Origin: Prevotellaceae bacterium UBA7028
GTDB taxonomy: Bacteria > Bacteroidota > Bacteroidia > Bacteroidales > Bacteroidaceae
Assembly (NCBI GenBank): GCA_002494215.1
Contig: DLBF01000040.1
Span: 1 to 64,000, forward strand
Reading direction: 5' to 3'
Length of the DNA: 64,000 nt
Below, piece after piece: positions 19,401 to 27,800 of this stretch; the first letter of the stretch is position 1; each line of letters opens with the position of its first letter. A program made the translations under genes and the position numbers. A model generated the notes under the pieces. That model ran no database searches. It saw only the letters and a program-made list of their open reading frames with translations, and was not told the DNA's origin.

Positions 19401-20234
19401 TGGTGGCCACTGAATGCCAACTTCTTCGGCAACAGCTTCTCTGAGGGCTATGGCAAGCATGTCAGCCTGGATGGTAACAATCATATCATCAAGAACCTGA
19501 CCATTGCTGCTAATGATGAAAATACAGACGAGACAGGCTTCTTCGGCACCTTGGTAGGTAGCGTTCAGAACCTGGGTCTCTGGAACATCACCGTACAGGG
19601 TGGCAGCACCTCTTCTGTAGGCGGTCTGGCAGGACGCACAGGCGATGCTGAAGACGAGAATGCTTCCGCAACCATCAATGGTGTATATGTTAGCGGTACG
19701 ATTGATGCTGAGGATGGTACTGCCGGAGCCCTTATTGGTACAATCATGAGCAACACCACCATCAGCAACAGCTACACATGTGCTGCCGTTCAGGGCAATG
19801 GTACAATTGGTGACATGATTGGTTCTGTCGAGGGTCAGTACGATTTCCAGAGAAGTTATTCTGCAGGAAAGGCTAACGGCAGCCAGGCAAACAGTCTGAT
19901 TGGCGGTGGTAACATCCTGAAGATAAGCTACCCCTTCTACAACGGCTCTAACCAGCAGGAAATCTGCTCAACCGTTAGCAAGTGGGAAGGTTGGAACAGC
20001 AATGGCACCATCGGTAACGGGTGGCCTATCCTGAACTGGCAGGTAGAACACGGCAGCTACACCACCTTCTGTGGCTATGTGAACGATGACGAAGTTGGCA
20101 TTGGCGGAATCGACAACTCACAATCCGCGACTCGCAATGATGCCGAGGCTATCTACGACCTCAGTGGTCGCAAGGTCAACAGAGTTCAGAAGGGTCTCTA
20201 CATTGTGAACGGCAAGAAGGTTGCTGTTGAGTAA
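13494..20234 (+). CDS. giant GLUG/beta-helix surface protein with C-terminal sorting domain
   Basis: A 2246-residue protein. Signal peptide ends VFAQ. Four beta-helix blocks with GLUG-like turns (about residues 40-260, 340-560, 680-900 and 1920-2190) share ADIDF/ADIDM, FDGQGHxIxNL, GGLIG and NCxNxG motifs. The first three are linked by C-x2-C units (GWCTVCG, GFCVNCD, GFCTVCG). Two modules with NPDFN/NPNFN openings (about 1000 and 1325) resemble carbohydrate-binding modules, with helical stretches between, then paired beta-sandwich modules (VYVQGDLYDENSE, VYVTGTLTDRSG) and the sorting domain (IYDLSGRKVNRVQKGLYIVNGKKVAVE). Such architectures fit a glycan- or matrix-binding surface protein; no catalytic site was recognised. 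It lies 50 bp after the GH115 gene and may be co-transcribed with it. Confidence 0.88.
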   Translation: MKTRLHLLFQIATMWLLGTNVFAQTLQTDGSGAYLIGSKADLQAWTKVAGYERTNVKLTADIPDLDFRMATASDFTGTLDGDGHTITVNYNFPGEQAAMFVKFKGTVKNLIVDGNINATYKNSAALGGTGFGTFENVVILSTINSNCGANASNAAFIGYVNGSTTITNCVSAIKFTGTDAYNMAFCGWVNSAGSVEARNCISIMETELPNAFSFCNPQNKVSTINCFAYEQDGDGGNAPTGTTYINSSILGTGELCYMVNKALDHPVFFQTLGQDEFPVPFNTHKDVYGIGNKRCDGTVLEGELTYSNENTSPTPQHNDVDGWCTVCGNLLQNHITPDADGFLPLATAADVKWFTAMVNEAGLLTINGKLTADIDFGGVENAHTPIGPNTTYKYNGIFDGQGHRIKNMILNLQQDGVGFFGYVRGGTVIRNLIIDKSCEIIGNGRVGGLIGAIQTNGSSPLTIENCTNEATVLGTGATGGIIGAGMSAYPSMNIINCLNTGEITGTPASAFCSWLNAGGSSMINCLNTGVINGVDNSGGKFSYLCNLVRYEPGTMSVTNCFDVSETEDIGQGVYEDWTTDNPVEEGELCYLLNGDQSTISWYQKIGTDATPVPYYIEGGKVFANGELSCDGTPLGSVVYSNTDGGDLPPHEFEDGFCVNCDAPQLDYAEVVDGFHCIDTDSKLYWLTRMVNEKNCGNWDVRLTADIDMEEYSDLFAPLGSNGARYSGHFDGQGHSISNLHVNWNSYAGFFGQLGAGALIENLLLDETCSINATGECAGLVGGTNQMNGNVTLRNLGNKGNVYATGKQAAGIFGGNTGSQTKLVLENCFSSGIIEGSDQCAALVGWAGSNSPAVSNSWSCAEVSGNDRADMWLVRHGSGVFANLYATQGEQGVIIEDAEIIESGELCYKLNGDQTSFTWFQNLDNDNEVDAQPVPFANGHGVVYPKGKMLCDGTVDPSSVTYSNNKEVIIPDHEFSHGFCTVCGQEDMTYEGFVKGIKNPDFNVDNFGWEGTAPNVTEGLAEQTNKTFDTWQQITGLQPGVYRLRVQGYSRSAALNNEEVYGDPDNFDNLNRNTYVYAESNGLRTAIRLSDITAEAMEYKLNDGQGETLLSNDTYVPSSVAGTAKYFSKGKYWNYLYFAVTSDTLTIGFSNQVNNAYCYSAIDRIRMEYIGDDDEAYSLIAQQVAEDIQEVQLLESQTTLINEYEAAVDNVESLTDKNQILAAADKASRLPDMIKLCVPVYQAYYAAIADINAYWEENNDKMTGEEADQLEAYLTEEEGPSEQFPNGTYLYIKENRELGIQELQDEMQFARTLLSKAVTANPTEGMDVTSFIVNPNFNEGNWKGWNVQLDDSQNGNIVDNAGFTDVFPVAAGYNSTFVVEQEVTGIPNGIYELRANAYHRPGAGREGLYDGTDAIPAKLFLNNYNTPIMSVYGDPLEVENAINGENCRYDSTTDPDAPHNGEETGSTDIFIEGYGYFPDNTYTASFAFNGNRYRQSAYAVVTDGTLKLGVRNDATPWRNKNHTVWGGFQLIYQGESQQAISDMMDQYETRLELLEIQRNDQERYLSQSHIDNIHKYIGQVRTNSDTSKQFEFISLINDEFNSLETSINLYKQLADLSQFAIDMSDGLKTGELAEYLDRLYNELTDVIVDGRYTDQEAEEKIESLMKDSFFGGVIYVQGDLYDENSENGEWDYSHMCALYPLHQNADGKWVGSVTLQDRSRRSQSGQRAGFYFRRVNTIYKCNDANRNFVTPANHIFGIQEGGTDLQALNGTYNIVLDLENGTVDCQLQDQYNWDNQVYVTGTLTDRSGATSRWKNTEQWPLQHVGNGKYVGTVDMVLDNANSFCSFGIMACRSTQDMVNYSTTARSSWTEARYGSSEQYLQIESGQKVDSLVRGLDRTWRISPAGKYLIEFDMNKATMKATLLQTKGRGTETDPYQIATTADLQSMQDRLVNGQTTYFKLMDDINMTGKGWWPLNANFFGNSFSEGYGKHVSLDGNNHIIKNLTIAANDENTDETGFFGTLVGSVQNLGLWNITVQGGSTSSVGGLAGRTGDAEDENASATINGVYVSGTIDAEDGTAGALIGTIMSNTTISNSYTCAAVQGNGTIGDMIGSVEGQYDFQRSYSAGKANGSQANSLIGGGNILKISYPFYNGSNQQEICSTVSKWEGWNSNGTIGNGWPILNWQVEHGSYTTFCGYVNDDEVGIGGIDNSQSATRNDAEAIYDLSGRKVNRVQKGLYIVNGKKVAVE

Positions 20235-20252
20235 CCCCTACACCTATAACAA

Positions 20253-20297
20253 ACAGACATGGGAGCCGGACATAAGTCTGACTCCCATGCTTGTCTT
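20253..20297. terminator. hairpin between convergent genes
   Basis: CATGGGAG (20258-20265) pairs with CTCCCATG (20282-20289), with flanking AGACA/TGTCT extending the stem and TTT following. It lies between the 2246-residue gene (plus) and the anSME gene (minus) and may serve both. Confidence 0.6.
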
Positions 20298-20324
20298 TAG
20301 GCCTGAACCGCACGCGCCCGCAAA

Positions 20325-21545
20325 TTAGCGGTCTTGGGCGGCACGAAGTATTTTAGGGTATTGCCGGCGGATGTAGCCGAAGAACATCTTATAACCAGGG
20401 CACAGGTAATTACGCCGCTCCACCTTTGGAACAGTTCCGGCAGGAGTAGCAGCCACCGTCAGGCGTTCCAGAAGCCGGTCCTTGGGACAACCGCCAAAGC
20501 AGAGGTCGGCGACGTCGCAATGCAGGCAATGACTGGGCAGGCTATCCAACTTATATTCACCAAATCTGCGGTTGGTCTGCATCATATCATGCAACGGGGC
20601 ATCCTGGATATTGCCAACACGATACTCCGGGAACACATAACGGTCGCACCGATACAGGTCTCCGTTCTTCTCTATGACGCCACAGTGCCCGCAGACAGCC
20701 TCGTGGACGCAAAGACCTGCAGGACGGTGCGTCAGGTTACCAATGGCTGCCTCGATGACTTGCACAAACTTGCGGCCCAAGTCTTTTTTCATCCATTGAT
20801 CCAGCACGGTACAGAGGAATCTGCCGTAGGCATCGGCAGGGACACTGAACGACGCCAATTGTCCGGACCGCTCTGTGGTATAAAGACCCGGAGGCAGGCT
20901 GACATTTCCGCCCTGACTTTCCGAAAGACTCTCCACTACGGGCAGAAACTGCATGAAGTTACTGAACTCGCGCAGGAAATCATAGACCTCAGCGGCATGA
21001 GCGGCATTGGCTGCATTGACGGTGGTCAGCGTATTGAACTCCACTCCGTGTTTCCGCAGCAATTCCAGTCCATGCATAGTACGCGAGAAAGTCCCCTCGC
21101 CATGTGCGTCTTTCCTATAGATATTATGCAGATGCTCCGGCCCGTCTATACTCAGCCCGATGCGGAAGCGATGGTTGCGGAAGAAGCGACACCAGTCGTC
21201 GGTGAGCAATGTCCCATTGGTCTGCAGCGTATTCAGGATACGGCGGTCAGAGCCGTATTTCCGCTGCAGCCGGACAGCCTTCTCAAAGAAGGGGATACCG
21301 CACATCGTGGGCTCACCGCCATGCCAGGCAAACTCTATCTCGGCCAACTGACCGTGGATGGCAATGACCTGCTGGATGTAGCGTTCCAACACCTCGTCCG
21401 ACATAAGAGCCCCCACCCCCTCCGCAGAGGGAGAGGAGAGGGTTTTCTCTTTGCCCAGATAGTAACAGTACTCGCAACGGAGGTTGCAGGCTGCACCAAT
21501 GGGTTTTACCTCTATCGCATAGTGGCGAAAGTCGTCCGGAATCAT
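20325..21545 (-). CDS. anaerobic sulfatase-maturating enzyme (radical SAM, SPASM)
   Basis: A 406-residue radical SAM protein that would convert the active-site Ser/Cys of a sulfatase to formylglycine. The radical SAM cluster motif is C20-x3-C24-x2-C27 (CNLRCEYCYY), followed by WHGGEPTMCG and IGLSIDGPEHLHNIYR. The C-terminal SPASM region has CGHCGVIEKNGDLYRCDRYVFPEYRVGNI and CLHCDVADLCFGGCPKDR for two extra 4Fe-4S clusters. After CYYLGKEK there are about ten residues (TLSSPSAEGVGA) encoded by a G/C-rich intergenic repeat, absent from relatives I recall. It begins eight bases after the sulfatase stop, so the pair forms an enzyme-activator operon. Confidence 0.94.
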   Translation of the reverse strand: MIPDDFRHYAIEVKPIGAACNLRCEYCYYLGKEKTLSSPSAEGVGALMSDEVLERYIQQVIAIHGQLAEIEFAWHGGEPTMCGIPFFEKAVRLQRKYGSDRRILNTLQTNGTLLTDDWCRFFRNHRFRIGLSIDGPEHLHNIYRKDAHGEGTFSRTMHGLELLRKHGVEFNTLTTVNAANAAHAAEVYDFLREFSNFMQFLPVVESLSESQGGNVSLPPGLYTTERSGQLASFSVPADAYGRFLCTVLDQWMKKDLGRKFVQVIEAAIGNLTHRPAGLCVHEAVCGHCGVIEKNGDLYRCDRYVFPEYRVGNIQDAPLHDMMQTNRRFGEYKLDSLPSHCLHCDVADLCFGGCPKDRLLERLTVAATPAGTVPKVERRNYLCPGYKMFFGYIRRQYPKILRAAQDR

Positions 21546-21553
21546 TTGCGACT

Positions 21554-23194
21554 TTACTGTATGGTAGGTTTGGCAAATGGCCTTACGCCATAGGGGGAAT
21601 AGGTGAATGTCTCATGGCCGTCATCAACACCGATTTCTTGCTGGATAAGGGTGTTCAACTTCTGGTTCATCTGCTCTACGGCAGACTGGTTGTTACCCTT
21701 TGGCCATGCCAGATTCTCGGTCTCTGCGCTACCATAGGTGAACATCTCCACATCATTGTTCGTATAGAGGGCATCGATATCCGCAGGCGTGTTAAAGTTG
21801 ACGGGAGAGAAATAACGGGCAAACTTATAGTCGCCGGTAACGATACCACGGACAAAGCCGCGCTTGTTGATATCAAGGCGATAGGCAGGTGTCAGACTTC
21901 GGTCTATGATGAACTCGCTGTCAATCATCGAGAGCATATCGTAGCAGAAGAGGGCACCCATGCCATTACGCACATCAACAGACGGGTCCTTCACGGCAGG
22001 AACCAGTGAGTGACCATGCAGGCCACGGGTAATCTCGGCATACTTCGAGGCATCGCCATTGGTGGCAAAATCCACAAAGGTTGGCGCAAGATCCAGATGC
22101 GAAGTGATGTTCTTGCAATGACGGCCGCCAGGCAACTCAGGATGATAGACGATAAGAGGCACATGGATATTGTTGTCGTAGATATATCCGCCCTTACCCT
22201 TCAGGCCGTGAGCGCCCTGCATCTCACCATGGTCACTGGTGTAGATGATAATGGTATTCTTCATCAGGCCACTGACAATGAGGTAGTTAAGCAACTTACG
22301 CATGTGATTGTCGCAGTCCTGGATGGTGTTGAAGTAATAATCGCGGAATGTCTTCCACCCGGCCTCTGTCTTAGGAGAAGGACCCACCATGCGCTCCCAG
22401 TTACCGGCATATTCGCCATGAGCCGCCACACGGCCTACCTTGTCGAAAGGCTCATTCCACGAGGCTGGCACAGGAACGTCATAAGTCTTCTTGTACAGAG
22501 GATCATCAGGAGCAGGAACACCCTCACCGGCCAGACCGCCGATACCATCCTCGTTGTAATACATAATATCGTGTGGATTCAGGAAGTTTACGGCGAGAAA
22601 GAACGACTGTCCCTTCCCGTTCAACTGCTTACCCTTGCTCTTCAGCCAGTCAATTGAGTTCTGGGCGATTGTACCATCCTCGTGCCAGCCCTCATAGACA
22701 GCACCGTACATATCGCCTTCTGTCCAATCACTGAATCCGTATTCCTCAAGAGAGTTGTCACCCTCGGACATATGCCATTTACCTTTGAAGGCGGTGTAGT
22801 AGCCAGCCTTTCGCAACATATCGCCCACGGTAGTCAGGTCGGTCGACATATTGGGTTGGAAAGCATAGTTGGTGTTATCAAGCATACATGTCTCCGTAAT
22901 ATGACGTCCCGTATAGATAACAGAACGGCTACTGGTGGAAACGTTGGAACAGGCGTAATGTTTCTCGAACGAAGTACCTATCTGACGCAGACGCTCACGA
23001 GCAGCATAATCACTGCCCTGAGGATACTCTTCCATGTACGACTCTTGATCGGTAGTGATAAAGATAATATTATACTTACCGTCAGCATTGGGCTTGGGAT
23101 CCACAAAGGTGTCGGCTTTGTCACTACAGCCCGCCAATATGGCGGCACTGGTGGAAAGCAGCGCTGCTCTGCTTAGAACTTGATTCTTTTTCAT
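21554..23194 (-). CDS. Ser-type sulfatase lipoprotein
   Basis: A 546-residue sulfatase. A lipobox (AAILAGC, Cys 23) predicts membrane anchoring. The N-terminal metal site is seen in NIIFITTDQESY. The signature usually C/S-x-P-S-R reads S86-T-S-S-R90 followed by SVIYTGRH, so Ser is the residue to be oxidised and Pro is replaced by Ser. Further motifs are KGKWHMSEG, NFLNPHDIMYYN, and IIYTSDHGEMQGAHGLKGKGGYIYDNNIHVPLIV. The open frame extends to 23317, but the start at 23194 gives the signal peptide and avoids overlap with the small upstream gene. It is followed by its maturase. The sulfated substrate (host mucin or another glycan) is not determined by the sequence. Confidence 0.93.
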   Translation of the reverse strand: MKKNQVLSRAALLSTSAAILAGCSDKADTFVDPKPNADGKYNIIFITTDQESYMEEYPQGSDYAARERLRQIGTSFEKHYACSNVSTSSRSVIYTGRHITETCMLDNTNYAFQPNMSTDLTTVGDMLRKAGYYTAFKGKWHMSEGDNSLEEYGFSDWTEGDMYGAVYEGWHEDGTIAQNSIDWLKSKGKQLNGKGQSFFLAVNFLNPHDIMYYNEDGIGGLAGEGVPAPDDPLYKKTYDVPVPASWNEPFDKVGRVAAHGEYAGNWERMVGPSPKTEAGWKTFRDYYFNTIQDCDNHMRKLLNYLIVSGLMKNTIIIYTSDHGEMQGAHGLKGKGGYIYDNNIHVPLIVYHPELPGGRHCKNITSHLDLAPTFVDFATNGDASKYAEITRGLHGHSLVPAVKDPSVDVRNGMGALFCYDMLSMIDSEFIIDRSLTPAYRLDINKRGFVRGIVTGDYKFARYFSPVNFNTPADIDALYTNNDVEMFTYGSAETENLAWPKGNNQSAVEQMNQKLNTLIQQEIGVDDGHETFTYSPYGVRPFAKPTIQ

Positions 23195-23229
23195 AAACAC
23201 AGTTTTAGGGTTAAATAGTTTTGGATTAT

Positions 23230-23355
23230 TCATTTCCATTTTTTGAAACGCCATATTATGTATATTACATAAACAACCAGCACCAGGTAGATTGCCACCA
23301 AGGGGATGGTAAACCACAATGGTTGCGACATGAAATCATAAAAGTAACTGTTCAT
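23230..23355 (-). CDS. 41-residue single-pass membrane peptide upstream of the sulfatase
   Basis: A short frame from ATG 23355 to TGA 23230 encodes MNSYFYDFMSQ, then a strongly hydrophobic stretch (about residues 12-34, LWFTIPLVAIYLVLVVYV then IYII) and a basic end WRFKKWK. The N-out/C-in topology with positive residues after the segment is typical of real small membrane proteins. It ends 35 bp before the sulfatase start and would be co-transcribed with it. I see no clear Shine-Dalgarno site, but few genes here have one. The alternative is an untranslated leader that happens to be open. Confidence 0.5.
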   Translation of the reverse strand: MNSYFYDFMSQPLWFTIPLVAIYLVLVVYVIYIIWRFKKWK

Positions 23356-23425
23356 TAAACGGTCTGTATTTAAAACCCGACATTATCATTTGATGGCGCA
23401 AAATAACAAAACGAGGTAAACATGG

Positions 23426-23481
23426 GGTGTGAAAAAACATGCCATGGTGTGAAAAAACAGAGTTTAAGGTGTGAAAAAACA
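23426..23481. promoter_or_regulatory. three direct repeats GGTGTGAAAAAACA (probable operator array)
   Basis: GGTGTGAAAAAACA occurs three times without mismatch, at 23426-23439, 23446-23459 and 23468-23481, in 20- and 22-bp steps, so all face about the same side of the helix. The array lies between the sulfatase operon (minus) and a membrane-bound AraC-type regulator gene (plus). It most likely binds that regulator. Confidence 0.7.
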
Positions 23482-23547
23482 CGCATTTTTTTACAATTCC
23501 GACGGAAGCGGGCAAGACTTTCGCTTTTTTTTTATTAATTTCGCACC

Positions 23548-24668
23548 ATGATTACAATTGGCGAGATGCAGATAGGTGGAGTGCTGACAATGACTATGTT
23601 GTCTGCAATGTTAATGTTATGTGTCCCGCATCGGTCAATCCGCCGAAACAGTTTCACAAACGCACGATGGTTAATGGCGGCAGGCACAGGACTTATTGCC
23701 GTGCAGTTTATGCTGCAACACATCTTTGGGTTCCGCCAGATGGTGTAACGCAGGCCGTTTTATGTAACCTGCTGCTTTTCACGCCTGCCACATTACTTTG
23801 CAGCATGGCCATCCTATGTATGCAACGTCACGGGAAAGTCAGCCGGAAAGAATGGACGACAGTATGGTCTATCTGTGCTCTGACAGAGCTTATCCTCCTT
23901 ACCACGATGCTTACAGACGGTATACCCGTCGAACAAGAGTCACAGGCACTACGAATGGCCGAATACGCAGGAGGCGTGCTATACGTATTGATGCAGAGCT
24001 ATATCTTTGTCAAACAGTACAAGGCATACAAACAATTGGAACTGGTCGTCGGTGAATATTTCGACCGCAAACGAAACGATCTGTTCGGTTGGATGGGGCT
24101 GAGTATGAAAACAATGGCACTATTGGCCTTCCTTGTGCCATTTGTTATATTTCTGAATGGGAAACCTCTGGTTCTCTTCTCCGTAGCCTATTTCTTCTGT
24201 ATCTCCTACTCCACCATCAGCCTGTACAGCTACGGAATCAGCGAGGATATCACCCGGGTGGAAGAAGCTGAGAGCAGCCTCCCCCTCACTGCCACAGATA
24301 TCTCAGAAACCAACCCGGCCCCCGTCACCTGCGCAGAAACCACACAGAGCGTGAAGAAAGCTGTTGAGAAGTGGGAAAAAAGCGAATCCTATAAAGAGCA
24401 TAACCTGACACTGAGTGTGGTGGCAAGGCAGATGGGAGTGACACGCAAGAGACTGCAGGAATGGTTAAGAGCATCGGAATACAAGAATCTTGCCGGTTTG
24501 GTTACCCCGCTTCGTATAAATGAAGCCAAAAGAGTGCTGAAGGAACACCGCGAATGGTCTATGGAGAGCGTGGCTGACCACTGCGGTTTTAGTAGCCGCG
24601 AATATTTCCATCGCGCTTTCCGCGAGAACACAGGCATGACTCCGGCAAAATATCAGCAAGGAGAGTGA
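23548..24668 (+). pseudogene. membrane-bound AraC-type regulator split by a single-base frameshift
   Basis: Read as one gene, this encodes about 373 residues: several hydrophobic segments in the first 215 residues, a linker, and a C-terminal AraC-type helix-turn-helix domain (LSVVARQMGVTRKRLQEWL; MESVADHCGFSSREYFHRAFRENTGMTPAKYQ). The frame from ATG 23548 ends at 23746 right after FGFRQMV, while the continuation (GVTQAVLCNLLLFTPATLL, the next membrane segment) is in the -1 frame. Restoring one G near 23739-23741 (ATGGTGTAA to ATGGGTGTAA) joins them as FRQM-GVTQAV. So it carries a one-base deletion, a phase-variable or decayed gene, or a sequencing error. The intact relative at 34733-35821 shows the expected architecture. 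It is divergent from the sulfatase operon across a triple-repeat operator. Confidence 0.8.
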
Positions 24669-24773
24669 AGAGTGAAGGCTGCGATTGAGTGAGAGGAGAG
24701 CTAAGCTTGCTTAGGCTATCCCGAGCGTGAGCAGGCTCGAAGCGTGGCTTCAATTATGAATTGAGAAAAAGAA

Positions 24774-24834
24774 GAGAGGCAAGGTGAAAAACCCTGCCTC
24801 TCCTTCTTGTTGTCAATGGGCGAAAGCCATTGAC
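24774..24834. terminator. paired hairpins between convergent genes
   Basis: GAGAGGCA (24774-24781) pairs with TGCCTCTC (24795-24802); read on the minus strand the stem is followed by TTCTTTTTCTC, a good rho-independent terminator for the giant gene. Next to it GTCAATGG/CCATTGAC (24812-24834) forms a second perfect hairpin with a GCGAAAG loop. The spacer just before (24690-24760) also holds a CTAAGCTTGCTTAGG repeat related to 57174-57225. Confidence 0.65.
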
Positions 24835-24854
24835 TGAGCATCTTTTTACCTAAA

Positions 24855-27800
24855 TCACTTTATTGCCTTCTTCTGACCATTGATGATATAAATACCACTC
24901 TTCAGTTTAGAGTTGACAGTTGAGAGTTTAGAGTCAACGTTAATCTTACGTCCGCTAAGGTCATAAATAGATTCTTCACCATTTTGAATCATGAATTTTG
25001 AATTTTGAATTGAAGTGGCTTCATCAAGCTCAATAATTACAGGATCCTTAGGTGTACCATAAACACCGTCAGCCTCGAAGTTAACAACTGTAGGTGCATC
25101 AACAATCTCATCGCCGATGGCAATCTTGAAGGTGAGTTCAGACTCATCCTCGCCAGGAATAGTCAGGTAAGCTACACCCTTAGCGTTAGTCTGAGCCTTG
25201 GCACGACATTCGTTATCGGCAAAGACACCCACCTCGGTGTTAGGCATGATAACTCCTCCGTTCAACAGCTTGATTGACATCATAGCGTTGTAAGGATACT
25301 TACGGAAGCTGACAGGCTTGAAGGCTGATTCCTCCTCCGTTGCTGCAACCTCTTCCATATCCTCGAACAGGTAAGCCTTTGCGTATCTTGCTACAGTTGA
25401 AGAAGGATAGCTGAACTGCTTGGTCTCGTCCTTGCCCAATGTAACATTCAGCATGTATCCTAAACCAGGCTCCAGCATAGGCAGTGAACCTGCCCACTCA
25501 TATTCGTCGAAGTAGGTTACACCGCACTGACCCTTCAGGATGTCGCCGTCCTCGGGTCCGAAGTTTGCAAGTGCATCGCTAACAGAAGAAACCTTGAGTC
25601 CGTAGTAACCAATCCAGTTCCAACCGTCAGCAACAGTAACTGCGGTAGTAGCAGGATCTACACGCTGACCAACAATACGCAAGGTGCGATCGTTCTTCAT
25701 CTGAACGGCATACATCTCTGTGTTAGACAGATTGCCGTTAAGATCACCATCCCAGCTGCCGTTTTCGTTCATCAACCAACCGCTGCCCTGACTTTTGACA
25801 GAGATTACATCGTCGGCAATCTTCTCGAAGATGGCAGGAACAGTCTTGTTCTTGGGAGAAACATAGATTGACAGCCAGTTCCAACCCTTCTGCAACTCTG
25901 TTGACTGCTCTACCAAGTCCTCAACGGTAAATACAACAGGCTGCTTGTAACTGCCTTGCAGAGTCAAGGGAGCAAACTTAATTGTCTTGTTAGGTGTAAC
26001 AACTGGGTAGAGAGCACCTGTTGAGGCGTCGAAGGCGCGGAAGGTTATCTCCTTACCGGCATCGCCATTCGTCTTATCTGAGTTACCATAGATATCCATG
26101 GTAATGAAGCTGCCGTCGTAACGCTCCTTGTATGTAGGATGTGCCACACCTCGACATTCCTCACCAATAAAGGCTGCAATGATATCGTCCTCGTCATCCA
26201 TAGGCAGGTTGTCGAGTTCAACGCGTCCGATTACGTTCATTGAATTATCAAACTGCTTAGGATTAACAGCCCAGTCAGGAGCCTTGCTCTTCACCTTCAG
26301 GTTCAGTGTCAGCGGTTCGCTGATATTCTTGTTACCTGTCAGGTAAATGGTCTGCTCATACTTGCCGGTAGACAAGCTCTCGGCAACAGTGAAGGTGATG
26401 GTCTTAGACAGGGTAGCCTTCAGTGTACCGCTGGTTGCACTGGCAGTAAGCCAAGTGGGCAGACCGGTAAGCGTCCAGTTCTCTGAGTCACCGCCGTCAT
26501 TGGTGAAGGTAGCTTCGAAGGTAGCAGCCTCTCCAACTTCCTTCTCCAGGGTTACATCTGTATCACCCTTCCATGTCAGGTTATTCTGCTTAACGAAAGC
26601 AGTCCATGAAACAGCTGATGATTCGTTGCCATTCAGGTCCTTCACACCCTTTACGGTGAAATTCAGCGTTGTACCTTCCAGTCTGGCTGCTTTCTCGTCC
26701 AGGGTAAGAACAATACCACGCTCGTTAGCTACGTAGTTGAAATCAACATTAGTAGCCTCGGGTTTCACCTTCATGGCAGGAGCATCATTCATATAGGCTA
26801 TGTCTCCACTCTGCATGGTGGCTACCTTAGTGCCTGTGCAAAGATCCTTGGCACTGCCAATAGATGAGATTATACCAGAAGTAGCACGACTCATCTGCTC
26901 GAATGAATAGTAAGCTACCAGACCGCTCTCTTTTCCTGTCAGACGCTGTGTACGCTGACTGTTGATGAGATCACCCGTCATAGAAGCATTCCAGATACGG
27001 ATCTCATCCACCATACCGGTAAAGGCCTGTGTGCCTGCACGTGAACCTACATATAGGTTAGCGCCGCTCAGGGCAGGAACAGCAGAAGCAGACATAGTCT
27101 TCACTGCAGCACCATCCACATATACCGTAGCATTACCATTGCGCAGCACATTCAGTGCCAGATGATGCCATGCGTTATCCAGATAGTTGGCATTGCCCAT
27201 TTCTGTGGCTGCATTGTCAACTGTCATGGTCAGAATGCCGTTTGCATCGAAGCCCATGCTTACAGACTGGTTGCTTGCATAGAACAGGGTGCTTGGTTGA
27301 GCATTGTCAGCCTTCTTGCCCTTGAACCACATCTCCATAGCATAGCTGTCTGAAGGTGTTGGGTTGCAAGCAGAGATATCAATCTTCAGGCCACTTGTAG
27401 CATTAATGCTTACAGCCTTATTGTCGTTATTCAGATACCAGCTGTTGTTAACCAATGTCATATGACGGTTGCGAGCATAGTCGGTAGCAACAAGACCATT
27501 TCCTTCGTCAAGTTTCCAATAACCAATCAGATTAGGTGTAGAAGGCACCTTGGTTTTATACATCTCGGCCTGTGCTTCGCTCATCTCACGTGCCTTATCC
27601 CACAGGGTCAACTCGTGGATAGCACCAGAGAAGTTCTGACCCAATGTAATGGCACCCGTTCCGTTATAGCCAGCGACAACCTTGTTTCTGAAGATGTCCA
27701 TAGTACTATTTGCAGTCACAGCACGAACACTCAGACGACCCTCAGTTCCTTCATTATCATAGCTGAATGCAAGGAAGGTCCAGGTATTCTTCTCAAGGAT

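Noticed and set aside
20334..21593. Long open frame (about 419 codons) on the plus strand
   Set aside because: It is the complement of the anSME gene, which has clear radical SAM and SPASM motifs; the plus-strand translation has no family features.
23426..23481. Possible CRISPR array
   Set aside because: Only three 14-bp units with 6-8 bp spacers and no cas genes; the operator explanation fits better.
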